Shown here: piece by piece, positions 16,965-25,128 of the stretch
How the letters are laid out: each line of letters begins with the position of its first letter
Position numbering within the stretch: the first letter of the stretch is position 1
Assembly (NCBI GenBank): GCA_949289575.1
Contig: CASEOG010000001.1
Location: 150,671 to 214,670 of the forward strand
Direction: 5' to 3'
DNA from: an uncultured Spirochaetales bacterium
GTDB taxonomy: Bacteria > Spirochaetota > Spirochaetia > JAFGXN01
DNA length: 64,000 nt
The notes under the pieces: model-generated
Told to the model about the DNA's origin: nothing
Database searches by the model: none
The model's input: the letters and a program-made list of their open reading frames with translations, nothing else
Made by a program: the position numbers and the translations under genes

Positions 16965-19462
16965 TGCAATGCTCCTACCTGACTGTAACTGTAATTTGTG
17001 AATCCGGAAGCACCCGACCGTTTAACGGAATAGGCGGTTGAGGTGTTGATACCGGGATTTTCCGAAACTACGGTACCGAAACCATATTCGTCACCGACCC
17101 AACCGATATATTCATAAGACCGCCAGTCGGAATAATCGCCGGCAACAACCGGACCTGGCTTCCCCGATGCCGCATTGATATAGGTCAGTGCCTGATCCCA
17201 ATCCGAGACACCGGACACATTGTTTTTGGCCCAGATCTGAAGTTCGCCCGGATAGACTCCTGTCACCGTAATATTGCCCGGCTGTTTATCGACCGCATTG
17301 GCATCGGTATTATTATACCCTTTTGCCAGCCACTTGTCGGACGATGAGGAAAAAGAGAGATACAAACCGACTCCTTTTTTAAATCCGCTCGATCCCCAAT
17401 TACCCGATCTGGAAAAATACAAATGAAACAAAATTCCGTCTACCGAAACGGCGTTGTTAGAATCTTTGTAACCGGCAAACTTATAGACCTGATACTTATC
17501 GTTCTCTCCCAAATCCCAGTAACCTCGGGCGCTCCACATAACGGTGTTTTCCGCATTACTGTATTCGGAACGGTAAGAACCGCCCCAGTTATATTGTGTC
17601 TTTCTGTCGGGTTGAATCGTTCCCTGTCCTTTCATCATCGTCTGCATCACCAGTTTAATCCATTTCGTATCGGACAGTTTAATGGCACCGGCCTGTTCTG
17701 CGCTCGCGGGGCAGTCGACCGTTGCCAGCACGCTACTGTTATTGGTAAACACGATCTGTGGAATGACACGGAATGTATAATTGCCGGGTGTCAAAGTCGA
17801 ATAGTCGAACGAAAGTCCGGTAAACGACTTCGCATCGGAAAACGAAGAACCGGTCGGGGTTTTGACCTGCAGGCGGTAACGGCCCGCCCCCGGGGCCGTC
17901 GTCCACGACACCGGGATATGGGTTTCGCTGGTCTGCGTGTCGACAGTGAGTACCGGTATCTCTTCGGGAATAAAGGCCGCCCGGACAAAACTGTTCTCCG
18001 ATTCGTTGTTCTCCGTTTCAATACCGTCAGCCGACGGATTGATTTTGTAGAAATAACCACCGGGAGCGGTTGCCGTAGTATCTTCAAAAGTATGCCCGGA
18101 TCCGTCCCCGTTTCGCGACACCGTTCCGATGTATGATCCCCAGGAGGTACTGTCTCCGCCACCATCGGTAAATGCCAGTCTGCCGGTCCGATAAACCAGA
18201 TAGGTTTTGATGTTCGGATCGGATGTCCCCGCCCACGAAATTATCACGGGAGAAGAGATAGAACCATCTTTCCATTTCCCGTGAGTGACCCGAATCTCCT
18301 GCGGCAATTCCAACAGGCTGGCACCGCTTTTTATCAGCTTGGTTCCGACCGTTTCGGACGGTACAGTATCCACGGCAGTGCCGCCCATCTTCTTATATTG
18401 GGCAACCGCCTGAATATAAATTTCTTTTGCCAAAACGGTACCGACCAGTTTATCGATAGCGTTTGAAAGATCCAGCGTGTAAGATCCGGATCCGTTATCT
18501 TTCACGGAAACACCGTCACTGACTTCGAGATAAGGACCGGCCTCCTCTTCGGACGTTTTGACAGCGAAAGTAACCGTAGCTCCGCCCATTTCTCCCGTCA
18601 CGGTTACCGGAATTTCGCAGACTCCGGCATAAGACTTGACATTGTTTCTGTCAATCACTGCCGACGGATAGACAAAGCCGTCTTTCATATCTCCGCTCTG
18701 GGGATGATTCTGACCGACAATACCGCCTTCCCCAATCGGTGTAATCTTGTAAGTATACTTGACTCCCTGTCGGGAGGGAACATGCATAAAATAATAGACA
18801 TTTTTACCGCTCTCCGAGTCGCTGATAGCGGCAATATCGGGAGTAAAGGCCTCGGCAACCAGATCCCAGGAGCCGGATGACGATGTCGGCCGGTACTGTA
18901 TCTGATAAGAAGGGATCTTCGAATCGGCTTCGATTTTCAGCAAAATTCCCAGTTTATTGGCAGGAACAATGGTCGTACTGCCCTCCTTCACTTCCGAAAA
19001 CGATCCCTGTGAGACTGACAAAAGGTTGGCGTATGCTGTGTAAAGCGGGCTGGAAAGCGCTACCGCTACCGGATTCGGACGGAAGCTTTCCCGGTTATAC
19101 ATATCAACCGAAGTCACCGTGTAATAGTAAGTTCCCGAGTAATGCATTCCGTTAACGGAATCGTCATACAAACGGTCTCCGTAAACGGTTTTCAAAAGCG
19201 AAAATTCTCCGTCAGCTCCTTTTTTTCTGTAAACGTTATAGGAAACCGCTTTTGACGTCGGAATCCAGGAAACGGTCGGGACATCTCCTTCCTTTGTCAG
19301 TGATTTTGTCACAGTGATATTCGTCGGCGGAGTCGGCTTGTTACCCGTCAGCGCTTCGTAAACCGAATTGGACTGATTCAGTTTTGTATTTTCATCTATA
19401 GGCGATACAGCCGGGCAGCCGAAAAGAACCGCCACAAGGAAAAAAAGACAGGTTTTCTTCAT
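16961..19462 (-). CDS. Large FN3-like lipoprotein, paralogue copy 1 (A)
   Basis: An 833-residue lipoprotein: signal MKKTCLFFLVAVLFGC with Cys16, and GAGGAGG before the ATG. FN3-like modules show SYNVYRKKG near residue 73, TYYYTVTSVD, TYKITPIGEGG, TYLVYRTGRLAF, YFYKINPSADGIETENN and GRYRLQVKTP. The C-terminal part carries ITVTGVYPGELQIWAKNN. These blocks align in order with the 798-residue protein at 11214-13610. It lies 12 bases after the small lipoprotein and overlaps lipoprotein B by four bases, so the three form one transcription unit from the promoter at 20016-20043. Ligand and function are unknown. Confidence 0.86.
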   Translation of the reverse strand: MKKTCLFFLVAVLFGCPAVSPIDENTKLNQSNSVYEALTGNKPTPPTNITVTKSLTKEGDVPTVSWIPTSKAVSYNVYRKKGADGEFSLLKTVYGDRLYDDSVNGMHYSGTYYYTVTSVDMYNRESFRPNPVAVALSSPLYTAYANLLSVSQGSFSEVKEGSTTIVPANKLGILLKIEADSKIPSYQIQYRPTSSSGSWDLVAEAFTPDIAAISDSESGKNVYYFMHVPSRQGVKYTYKITPIGEGGIVGQNHPQSGDMKDGFVYPSAVIDRNNVKSYAGVCEIPVTVTGEMGGATVTFAVKTSEEEAGPYLEVSDGVSVKDNGSGSYTLDLSNAIDKLVGTVLAKEIYIQAVAQYKKMGGTAVDTVPSETVGTKLIKSGASLLELPQEIRVTHGKWKDGSISSPVIISWAGTSDPNIKTYLVYRTGRLAFTDGGGDSTSWGSYIGTVSRNGDGSGHTFEDTTATAPGGYFYKINPSADGIETENNESENSFVRAAFIPEEIPVLTVDTQTSETHIPVSWTTAPGAGRYRLQVKTPTGSSFSDAKSFTGLSFDYSTLTPGNYTFRVIPQIVFTNNSSVLATVDCPASAEQAGAIKLSDTKWIKLVMQTMMKGQGTIQPDRKTQYNWGGSYRSEYSNAENTVMWSARGYWDLGENDKYQVYKFAGYKDSNNAVSVDGILFHLYFSRSGNWGSSGFKKGVGLYLSFSSSSDKWLAKGYNNTDANAVDKQPGNITVTGVYPGELQIWAKNNVSGVSDWDQALTYINAASGKPGPVVAGDYSDWRSYEYIGWVGDEYGFGTVVSENPGINTSTAYSVKRSGASGFTNYSYSQVGALQ

Positions 19463-19474
19463 ACGCTATCCTCC

Positions 19475-19933
19475 TCAGAATCCTTTGATTCCGCCTTCGA
19501 CTTTGTAGTAAGAATCGGTTGTCGGAACAGTTGCGGCACGGTCAATCAGCATCAGCATACTGCCGTCGAAAGAAAATTCGAATGTCTGAACCTTTCCTTC
19601 TTTCGGGGACATTTCTATCGAGTTAATATAACCCTTTTTGTCTTTGTTGTATACGGAACGGAAAATCCAGGTCCCTTCGATAATCGAATCGGTGACGATT
19701 TCGCCATTAATCGTATAAGCCATTTTATAAGTACCGTCGGCTTCGTTATTCTTATCGGCCTTCATTTCTTTCGTCGCTTTTTCGATACGCAACACCTTAT
19801 TGTTATACTCGGTTCCGGCCGTGTTGCGGTTTTCCCAGTCTCCGTACAGGACCTTGTCTCCGCCGACATCTTTACATCCGGCAAACAGGCCGAAGAGTGC
19901 CGAAACAACCAAAACCAAAAACAACTTTCTCAT
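19475..19933 (-). CDS. Small lipoprotein, paralogue copy 1
   Basis: A 152-residue lipoprotein, first gene of the block. Signal MRKLFLVLVVSALFGLFAGC with lipobox FAGC; CGGAGGA lies before the ATG. The mature part has LYGDWENRNTAGTEYNNK, GTYKMAYTINGEIVTDSI, EGTWIF and FEFSFDGSMLMLID, matching the copy at 13621-14064 block for block. The repeated pairing of this small protein with the large FN3 protein in both copies suggests the two work together at the cell surface or in the periplasm, which is inference. Confidence 0.84.
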   Translation of the reverse strand: MRKLFLVLVVSALFGLFAGCKDVGGDKVLYGDWENRNTAGTEYNNKVLRIEKATKEMKADKNNEADGTYKMAYTINGEIVTDSIIEGTWIFRSVYNKDKKGYINSIEMSPKEGKVQTFEFSFDGSMLMLIDRAATVPTTDSYYKVEGGIKGF

Positions 19934-20015
19934 CTGATTTCCTCCGTTTTGTTCTTTGCTGTTTTCCCTCGGGAAAATACAAACTGAATTTATAATCGTT
20001 AAACCACCTGCATTA

Positions 20016-20043
20016 ATGATACACGAAAGCTTGCAAATGTCAA
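20016..20043 (-). promoter_or_regulatory. Promoter of the FN3 lipoprotein operon
   Basis: On the minus strand TTGACA (20043-20038), 16-base spacer, TATCAT (20021-20016). The consensus -35 makes this one of the strongest promoters in the window. The leader to the ATG at 19933 is about 75 bases and contains a short inverted repeat (TTTTCCC/GGGAAAA at 19962-19977). Confidence 0.75.
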
Positions 20044-20106
20044 ACTAAATTTTGTAAGATTCGTGTAAAATCAGAGAGGAAAAACAGTTAAAACAGGGAG
20101 ATGCGG

Positions 20107-20625
20107 TTATTTTATGAACGCATAATCATCCGGAAAAGGCAGAATAATCAGATACCCCTCCAGATTGGCGATATTGGTATATCCGATTGTCGTCGAATTC
20201 ATCGAGCGGCGGACCTGACTGTGTCCTTCGAGAACGGTTCCCAACTCGTTGACCAGACATACGGAAATCAGATCGTCCGTTTCGGCGACTGACTGGAGGC
20301 CCGAATCGGTTGCCGTGCGCAACTCCGCATAATATTCCATTCTCAGCTTCTCTTCTTCATTCCTGTAAAAAGAGAGCGTAACGAGTCCCTCGTATGAGGT
20401 TTTTTTTCCCTGCAGCGGATTTTTTTCGTCGAATGTCAGTTTATAAACCGCTTTACCGGAAACCGTCTCGATATAAGCCCGATCCATCTTGGAAGCCGGA
20501 TTTTCTTTCAGATAATTTTTTAAAGCCAGATAGCTGTCGGAATGAAAAGCCATTGCCTTTGTCTCATCGATAAAGCTGCACGATAAAAGGAAAATTCCGG
20601 CCAGAAGAAAAACAAATTTTTTCAT
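20107..20625 (-). CDS. Lipoprotein of unknown function, 172 residues
   Basis: Signal MKKFVFLLAGIFLLSC (lipobox LLSC, Cys16). The mature part is charged and shows YKLTFDEKNPL and TLSFYRNEEEKLRMEYYAEL. It ends with GYTNIANLEGYLIILPFPDD. The ANLEG segment near the C-terminus also occurs in the lipoprotein encoded just upstream, so the two share at least that terminal motif. The start overlaps the stop of that gene as ATGA, indicating coupled translation. No family is recognised. Confidence 0.78.
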   Translation of the reverse strand: MKKFVFLLAGIFLLSCSFIDETKAMAFHSDSYLALKNYLKENPASKMDRAYIETVSGKAVYKLTFDEKNPLQGKKTSYEGLVTLSFYRNEEEKLRMEYYAELRTATDSGLQSVAETDDLISVCLVNELGTVLEGHSQVRRSMNSTTIGYTNIANLEGYLIILPFPDDYAFIK

Positions 20626-21296
20626 TTCGACGTTCCCTCCGTCTCTTTCTGTATGAATGCGACATCAAAACCGGTCATATACATCCCTTCGAGATTGGCG
20701 GCGTTGACATACTGAATTTCCGCGCCCTCTTTCATACGGGGATAAAAATAGGAATAGCCGTCCAAAATAATTTTACTGCCGCCGTCCATATCAACTTTGA
20801 CAACGATTTTCCCCGGAGATGTCTTGTTTTCTCTTTCCGCCTCTGCCCAGAAAGCGCAAAAAATTGTATCGACACTCGCCCCTCCGGAAAAAAGACCGAC
20901 AATCGGGTTTGCCGCAGAATAAGCTACGTACAAAACCGCTCCGGTCCATGTTCCCAGAGCCGATTTCAGCGGTTTCTCTTTCGTATAATATTTATAATAA
21001 TACTGATAGCCGAAATAGTCGTCGTCGGGACTTCCCAGAAGAAGCTGTTCGGGCTTTTTCTCCCTGTCGGCGAGCATTGCAAAGCGGCTTGCCGTACCGA
21101 ACTGCCCGATCAGTCCCGATACAAGTTCCGTATCGGAGAAGTCGACAGCCCGGAAAGAAGCGGAATCGTTTTTCCTGTCTTTAACGACCGCATTTTTAAA
21201 ATCCCAAAAATTAATAGTTGCGGCTGTCTCGTCATATAACTCGCACGAAAACAGCATCCCCGCCGCGATAACAACAGCTGCATAAAACCTTTTCAT
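20622..21296 (-). CDS. Lipoprotein of unknown function, 224 residues
   Basis: Signal MKRFYAAVVIAAGMLFSC (lipobox LFSC, Cys18). The mature protein is rich in Tyr and Lys in the middle (YFGYQYYYKYYTKEKP) and has one hydrophobic glycine-rich patch (GAVLYVAYSAANPIVGLFSGG) that could be a buried strand pair. It ends IQYVNAANLEGMYMTGFDVAF, sharing the N-x-ANLEG motif with its downstream partner. No Shine-Dalgarno is obvious. A TAAAAT -10 candidate lies about 55 bases upstream. No family is recognised. Confidence 0.76.
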   Translation of the reverse strand: MKRFYAAVVIAAGMLFSCELYDETAATINFWDFKNAVVKDRKNDSASFRAVDFSDTELVSGLIGQFGTASRFAMLADREKKPEQLLLGSPDDDYFGYQYYYKYYTKEKPLKSALGTWTGAVLYVAYSAANPIVGLFSGGASVDTIFCAFWAEAERENKTSPGKIVVKVDMDGGSKIILDGYSYFYPRMKEGAEIQYVNAANLEGMYMTGFDVAFIQKETEGTSK

Positions 21297-21377
21297 ATTA
21301 GTACCCTGTTCTCATAAACTGCATTCACCGAAATTTTATCATTCCGAAAAAGAAAAGTCTATGGATTTAACAAAAGA

Positions 21378-22691
21378 TTAAATTTCCTTTCGCCTGCCGA
21401 ACCCGAAAGCCGCGGCACAGCAGGCGACGGAACAGAGCATACCGGCAACGGCAAAAGCCGTGTTGCCGGTTATCGAAGAGATAAGCCCCAATCCTCCTCC
21501 GGAAACAACCGCGGCCGCTATCAGCGGAATGCGGGGACGGCGGTTCGGCACCAGAAGGGCCGCCGCCACCGGCGGTATTATACCCGCATTAAAAATATTG
21601 TAAGCCATTAAAAGCAGCGGAATAATCTCTCCTTTCAGGAAGGCGGGCACCAACGCCCCCGCACCGAGCACAAAAGTCACCAGCCGCATTTCCCCGATTC
21701 GTCGACGTCCGATCAGATCGTTTTCGGCCACGGCGGCAACGGTGATAAGACATGTATCGGCGGAAGAGACAATCGCCGACAGCAGACCGAACAGAAAAAC
21801 AATCCGCACGGGCAGAGGCAGTTTATCCCGAACCAGAGCCAGCAGCGGCTCCCGCCCCGCCGGGTCGAACATTGATTCTTTCATCCAAAGTCCGAGCATG
21901 GTAATACCGAAACCGACCAGTACGAGAAAAGCTGCCGCAAAAAAGAGCGACCGTCGGATAACGGTCTCGTCTTTTGCCGTATACAGACGGCTGAAGACAT
22001 CGGGGCCGACAAAATAGCCGCTGCCGACAATCAAAAGATAGTAAAAAAACGATCCGGCTCCGAACGATTCGTTAAACAGATAAAAATCGTCGGTCTCCAG
22101 ACGAACCGGAGAAAATCCGTACAAAACAGCGGCCGAAACGGCCACGGATACAAGAATCAGAAGAAACTGAAGCACATCGGTTCTCAATACCGAAAGCTGG
22201 CCGCCGATTGTGCAGTAAAGAGCGATAATAATTCCCGAACCGAGAAGTGCGGGTACAAAATCGATACCGGTCAGCAGGGTCACCATTTTGGCGCAGGCCG
22301 TATACTGAGCCCCCACAATCCCGGTCCACCCGATAACAATAATGACGGCTGTCAGTTTGCGGATTCCGGGACCGTAAAACTCCTCCATCGTTTCCGGAAG
22401 AGAATAAACATCCCGGCGCGCCAGCGGTCCCGCAAGAAAAATACCGCACAAAACGAAACCGACCGCCCCGCAGCCGAGCCACCAGAAAGCGGGAAATCCG
22501 ATGCGAAACGCTTCCGACGCCACTCCGAGCGTAGCCGATGCACCGACAACACTGGCCAGCAGAGAAGCCCCGACCGTAAAGGTCGAAGCCTTTTTCCCGG
22601 CTCTGACAAAATCATTAAACCCGGAAATCTTTCTTCTGTCCAAAAAAGCAAGTGCAAGCAAAATCCCTATATAACCGATCAGCAACCCCAT
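21378..22691 (-). CDS. Sodium:solute symporter (SSS family)
   Basis: A 437-residue inner-membrane transporter with about twelve or thirteen hydrophobic segments, starting GLLIGYIGILLALAFLDR. The segment GFNDFVRAGKKASTFTVGASLLASVVGASATLG is the family's conserved first-repeat helix, which holds the sodium site, and SSADTCLITVAAVAENDL is the conserved helix-8 region. The family couples sodium uptake to sugars, amino acids, pantothenate or nucleosides; the substrate cannot be read from sequence. A TATAAT lies in the 87-base divergent gap shared with radC. Confidence 0.88.
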   Translation of the reverse strand: MGLLIGYIGILLALAFLDRRKISGFNDFVRAGKKASTFTVGASLLASVVGASATLGVASEAFRIGFPAFWWLGCGAVGFVLCGIFLAGPLARRDVYSLPETMEEFYGPGIRKLTAVIIVIGWTGIVGAQYTACAKMVTLLTGIDFVPALLGSGIIIALYCTIGGQLSVLRTDVLQFLLILVSVAVSAAVLYGFSPVRLETDDFYLFNESFGAGSFFYYLLIVGSGYFVGPDVFSRLYTAKDETVIRRSLFFAAAFLVLVGFGITMLGLWMKESMFDPAGREPLLALVRDKLPLPVRIVFLFGLLSAIVSSADTCLITVAAVAENDLIGRRRIGEMRLVTFVLGAGALVPAFLKGEIIPLLLMAYNIFNAGIIPPVAAALLVPNRRPRIPLIAAAVVSGGGLGLISSITGNTAFAVAGMLCSVACCAAAFGFGRRKEI

Positions 22692-22778
22692 ACTTTTTTA
22701 TATCAGAAAGATTATATGAAAACCAGATTTTTCGGAAAAAGTTTCCGGTTTTTTTCTTTTTTCACATCTGTATAATAT

Positions 22779-23450
22779 ATGGACACCGAAGAGATTATCT
22801 ACCGGCAGAGTCAGTCGGCGATGCTTCCGAGAGAAAAAGCGGTCGAATGGGGCATTGAGACACTGACAGACCGGGAACTGTTTGCATTACTGCTGGGCAG
22901 CGGAACCCGCCGCTGTCCCGTCGGAGATTTGGCCGAGCGGCTGCAGTTCTATTTCGATACACGCTTTGATTTTTCCGACATCGCACGAATGAAGGAAATT
23001 CCGGGAATCGGAACCGCCAAAGCGGCGTTGATTGCCGGAGCCTTCGAACTGGCACGCCGTTATTTTTATCCCTCGAAAAAGAAGATCCGGACTCCGAAAG
23101 ATGTCATCCCGTTTCTGCTTCACTACAGCGACAGAAAGCAGGAGCTGTTCTTTTCGATCCTGTTAAACGGTGCCAACGAGATTATTCTCATCCGCCCCGT
23201 CACAATGGGACTCCTGAACCGGACTCTGATTCACCCCCGGGAGGTCTACGCCGAGGCCGTGGAAATGCGGGCCGGCGCCATTATCGTGGCGCACAATCAT
23301 CCGTCGGGTAACCTGCTTCCCAGCGAAGAGGACAGACAGGTAACGGACGCTTTAAAAGAAGCCGGCGATTTGCTCGGAATCAGACTTTTGGACCACCTTA
23401 TTTTTTGCGGGTCGGACCATTTCTCTTTTCTCGAAAATTCTCTTCTTTAA
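22779..23450 (+). CDS. radC: RadC-family (JAB/MPN) protein
   Basis: A 223-residue UPF0758 protein. The N-terminal part holds a helix-hairpin-helix-like segment (MKEIPGIGTAKAALIAGAFELARR near residues 70-93). The C-terminal JAMM/MPN domain has the zinc ligands in AHNHPSGNLLPSEEDRQVTDAL (His-x-His-x7-Asp type). The biochemical role of RadC is unsettled despite its historical link to DNA repair. A TATAAT ends only two bases before the ATG, too close to serve this start, so either it is not the promoter or translation begins further in (next ATG at 22821). Confidence 0.9.
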   Translation: MDTEEIIYRQSQSAMLPREKAVEWGIETLTDRELFALLLGSGTRRCPVGDLAERLQFYFDTRFDFSDIARMKEIPGIGTAKAALIAGAFELARRYFYPSKKKIRTPKDVIPFLLHYSDRKQELFFSILLNGANEIILIRPVTMGLLNRTLIHPREVYAEAVEMRAGAIIVAHNHPSGNLLPSEEDRQVTDALKEAGDLLGIRLLDHLIFCGSDHFSFLENSLL

Positions 23451-23456
23451 AAAAGA

Positions 23457-23484
23457 TTGCGGTTTTGAGATTTTATGCTATAAT
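23457..23484 (+). promoter_or_regulatory. Promoter of the beta-propeller-like lipoprotein gene
   Basis: TTGCGG (23457-23462), 16-base spacer, TATAAT (23479-23484), followed by AGAGGAGC as ribosome-binding site and a GTG start at 23503. Confidence 0.65.
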
Positions 23485-23502
23485 ACAGAGAGGAGCTTTT
23501 CC

Positions 23503-25065
23503 GTGAAATGGTTTTTTATTTTACTGACGGTGACGCTGTGTGCGGGATGCGGCACGGAGCCGAATATCCGCAACACTATCGGCGGAAAAATGATGGAGCG
23601 TGTTTCGGCGTACACTACGTATGCCGGGAATTCCCCGACCAACATCTTCTATTCCGTGGAATTCTCAAACGGAAAACTTTTTGCGGGAACGGAAAGAGGG
23701 CTTTTTTTATCCGAAAACGGGGTGATGCAGCCCGTTAAACTCGACGGTTTGCCGGACGGAGAAAAAGTCCGCGTTTTCAGACTTCACGGCACCGATGACG
23801 ATACTCTCGGAAAGATTATGTACATTGCCACCTCAAGAGGTCTCTACCGGTACACTTTTTCCGACGGAAAAACAGTCCGGATACAAACCGATCCCGCGGA
23901 TACGGAACGGAGTCTTCAGTTTCTGACCGTCACAACCGACGAAAACGGAACCGTATACGCCGGCACTTACCGGAACGGAATTTTTATTTCCGAGGACGGA
24001 GGATCTTCATGGATTCACAGCTCCGGCAGGGATTTCAAGCTCTACACGGGCAGGGAAGATTTAACTTACGACGGCTATAAAAAGGCCGAAGCGGCCGATC
24101 CCGGGTTTGCCGACAAAGCGGGGATCATTAAAATCCGGCCTCATTACAGAGGGGAGCTGAAATCGACGACCGTTACCGATATCTGCGTCTATGACGGACG
24201 GATTTATGTTTCCACTTTCGGCGGAGGTCTTTCCTATACACGGAGACCCGACTCTTTTTCCGGTTGGGATCCCTATTGGATTACCTATCTGCGGCCCTGG
24301 TATTTTTTCGAAGCGGACGCCGACGGCGATTCCGGCTCCGTTATTGCCGAAAACAGAGAGGCCGAAGCCGACTGGACGCTCGGAAGCCGTTTTGTCCGCC
24401 GCGTTGTCGTCAAACCGTTCGGAATTTTTGCCGCCACGGATGACGGTATTTCATTCACATCCCACGGAGAATCATTCGTCGATCGCGACACTTCAGACAA
24501 AATTCCCTTACTGGATGATTTTGGTCGGACGATTCCGATTCTCAACACCGATAACGACCCCGTATATTCCTCATCTGTCGGTATCGATAGCAACGGAATT
24601 GCTGCCGCGGATCAATCGCATCAGGTTTACCGGTGGCCGACAGTCCGGCTCTGGTACGAGTACAATTCCGACGGCCGCGACGATGTCCCCGGTTTCACAA
24701 ACGAAAAAGAAATCGACTATATCGAAGAATATACCAACGGTATGGTCGGCGCCGGTCTGGAATCGGATCATTTCAATGTACTCCGTTTCGGTCAAATCAA
24801 CAACGGAAAAACAGAACTGTTTTATGCGGGAACCGAATGCGGACTGAGCATTTCCGAACTGAGACAGTATACCGATGTTACGGGGCAGACCTACACCTCC
24901 TCCGATCTTGTCGATTCATGGGTCACCTACCACAATGTTCTGTCGGCATTCGAAGAAACCCGGGTCACCGATATTGCGGTCGAAACCGATGCCGACGGCA
25001 ACGACAAAACCGTTTACGTGGCCTCCAACGGACAGGGACTCATCGTTTTCCGCTGGGAAGATTAA
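23503..25065 (+). CDS. Lipoprotein with BNR/beta-propeller-like repeats
   Basis: A 520-residue lipoprotein starting at GTG 23503 with signal MKWFFILLTVTLCAGC (lipobox CAGC). Repeated short modules of the kind KLFAGTERGLFLSENG, MYIATSRGLYRYT, VYAGTYRNGIFISEDGGSSW, FAATDDGISFTSHGESF and FYAGTECGLSISE resemble BNR/Asp-box propeller blades, as in photosystem II assembly-like and sialidase-like folds. The one strong Asp box is SEDGGSSW. There is no catalytic sialidase motif, so a binding or structural surface role is more likely than enzymatic activity. Its own promoter is clear. glnS follows 63 bases later. Confidence 0.8.
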   Translation: MKWFFILLTVTLCAGCGTEPNIRNTIGGKMMERVSAYTTYAGNSPTNIFYSVEFSNGKLFAGTERGLFLSENGVMQPVKLDGLPDGEKVRVFRLHGTDDDTLGKIMYIATSRGLYRYTFSDGKTVRIQTDPADTERSLQFLTVTTDENGTVYAGTYRNGIFISEDGGSSWIHSSGRDFKLYTGREDLTYDGYKKAEAADPGFADKAGIIKIRPHYRGELKSTTVTDICVYDGRIYVSTFGGGLSYTRRPDSFSGWDPYWITYLRPWYFFEADADGDSGSVIAENREAEADWTLGSRFVRRVVVKPFGIFAATDDGISFTSHGESFVDRDTSDKIPLLDDFGRTIPILNTDNDPVYSSSVGIDSNGIAAADQSHQVYRWPTVRLWYEYNSDGRDDVPGFTNEKEIDYIEEYTNGMVGAGLESDHFNVLRFGQINNGKTELFYAGTECGLSISELRQYTDVTGQTYTSSDLVDSWVTYHNVLSAFEETRVTDIAVETDADGNDKTVYVASNGQGLIVFRWED

Positions 25066-25128
25066 AAACTCTTTTCCTTTTTAAATTTTTGTGATATTCT
25101 GATTTCATCACATTTTATGAGGCGATTC

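Noticed and set aside
22771..22776. TATAAT as promoter of radC
   Set aside because: Only two bases separate it from the ATG, so the transcript would start inside the gene. It may instead be chance in an A+T-rich gap.
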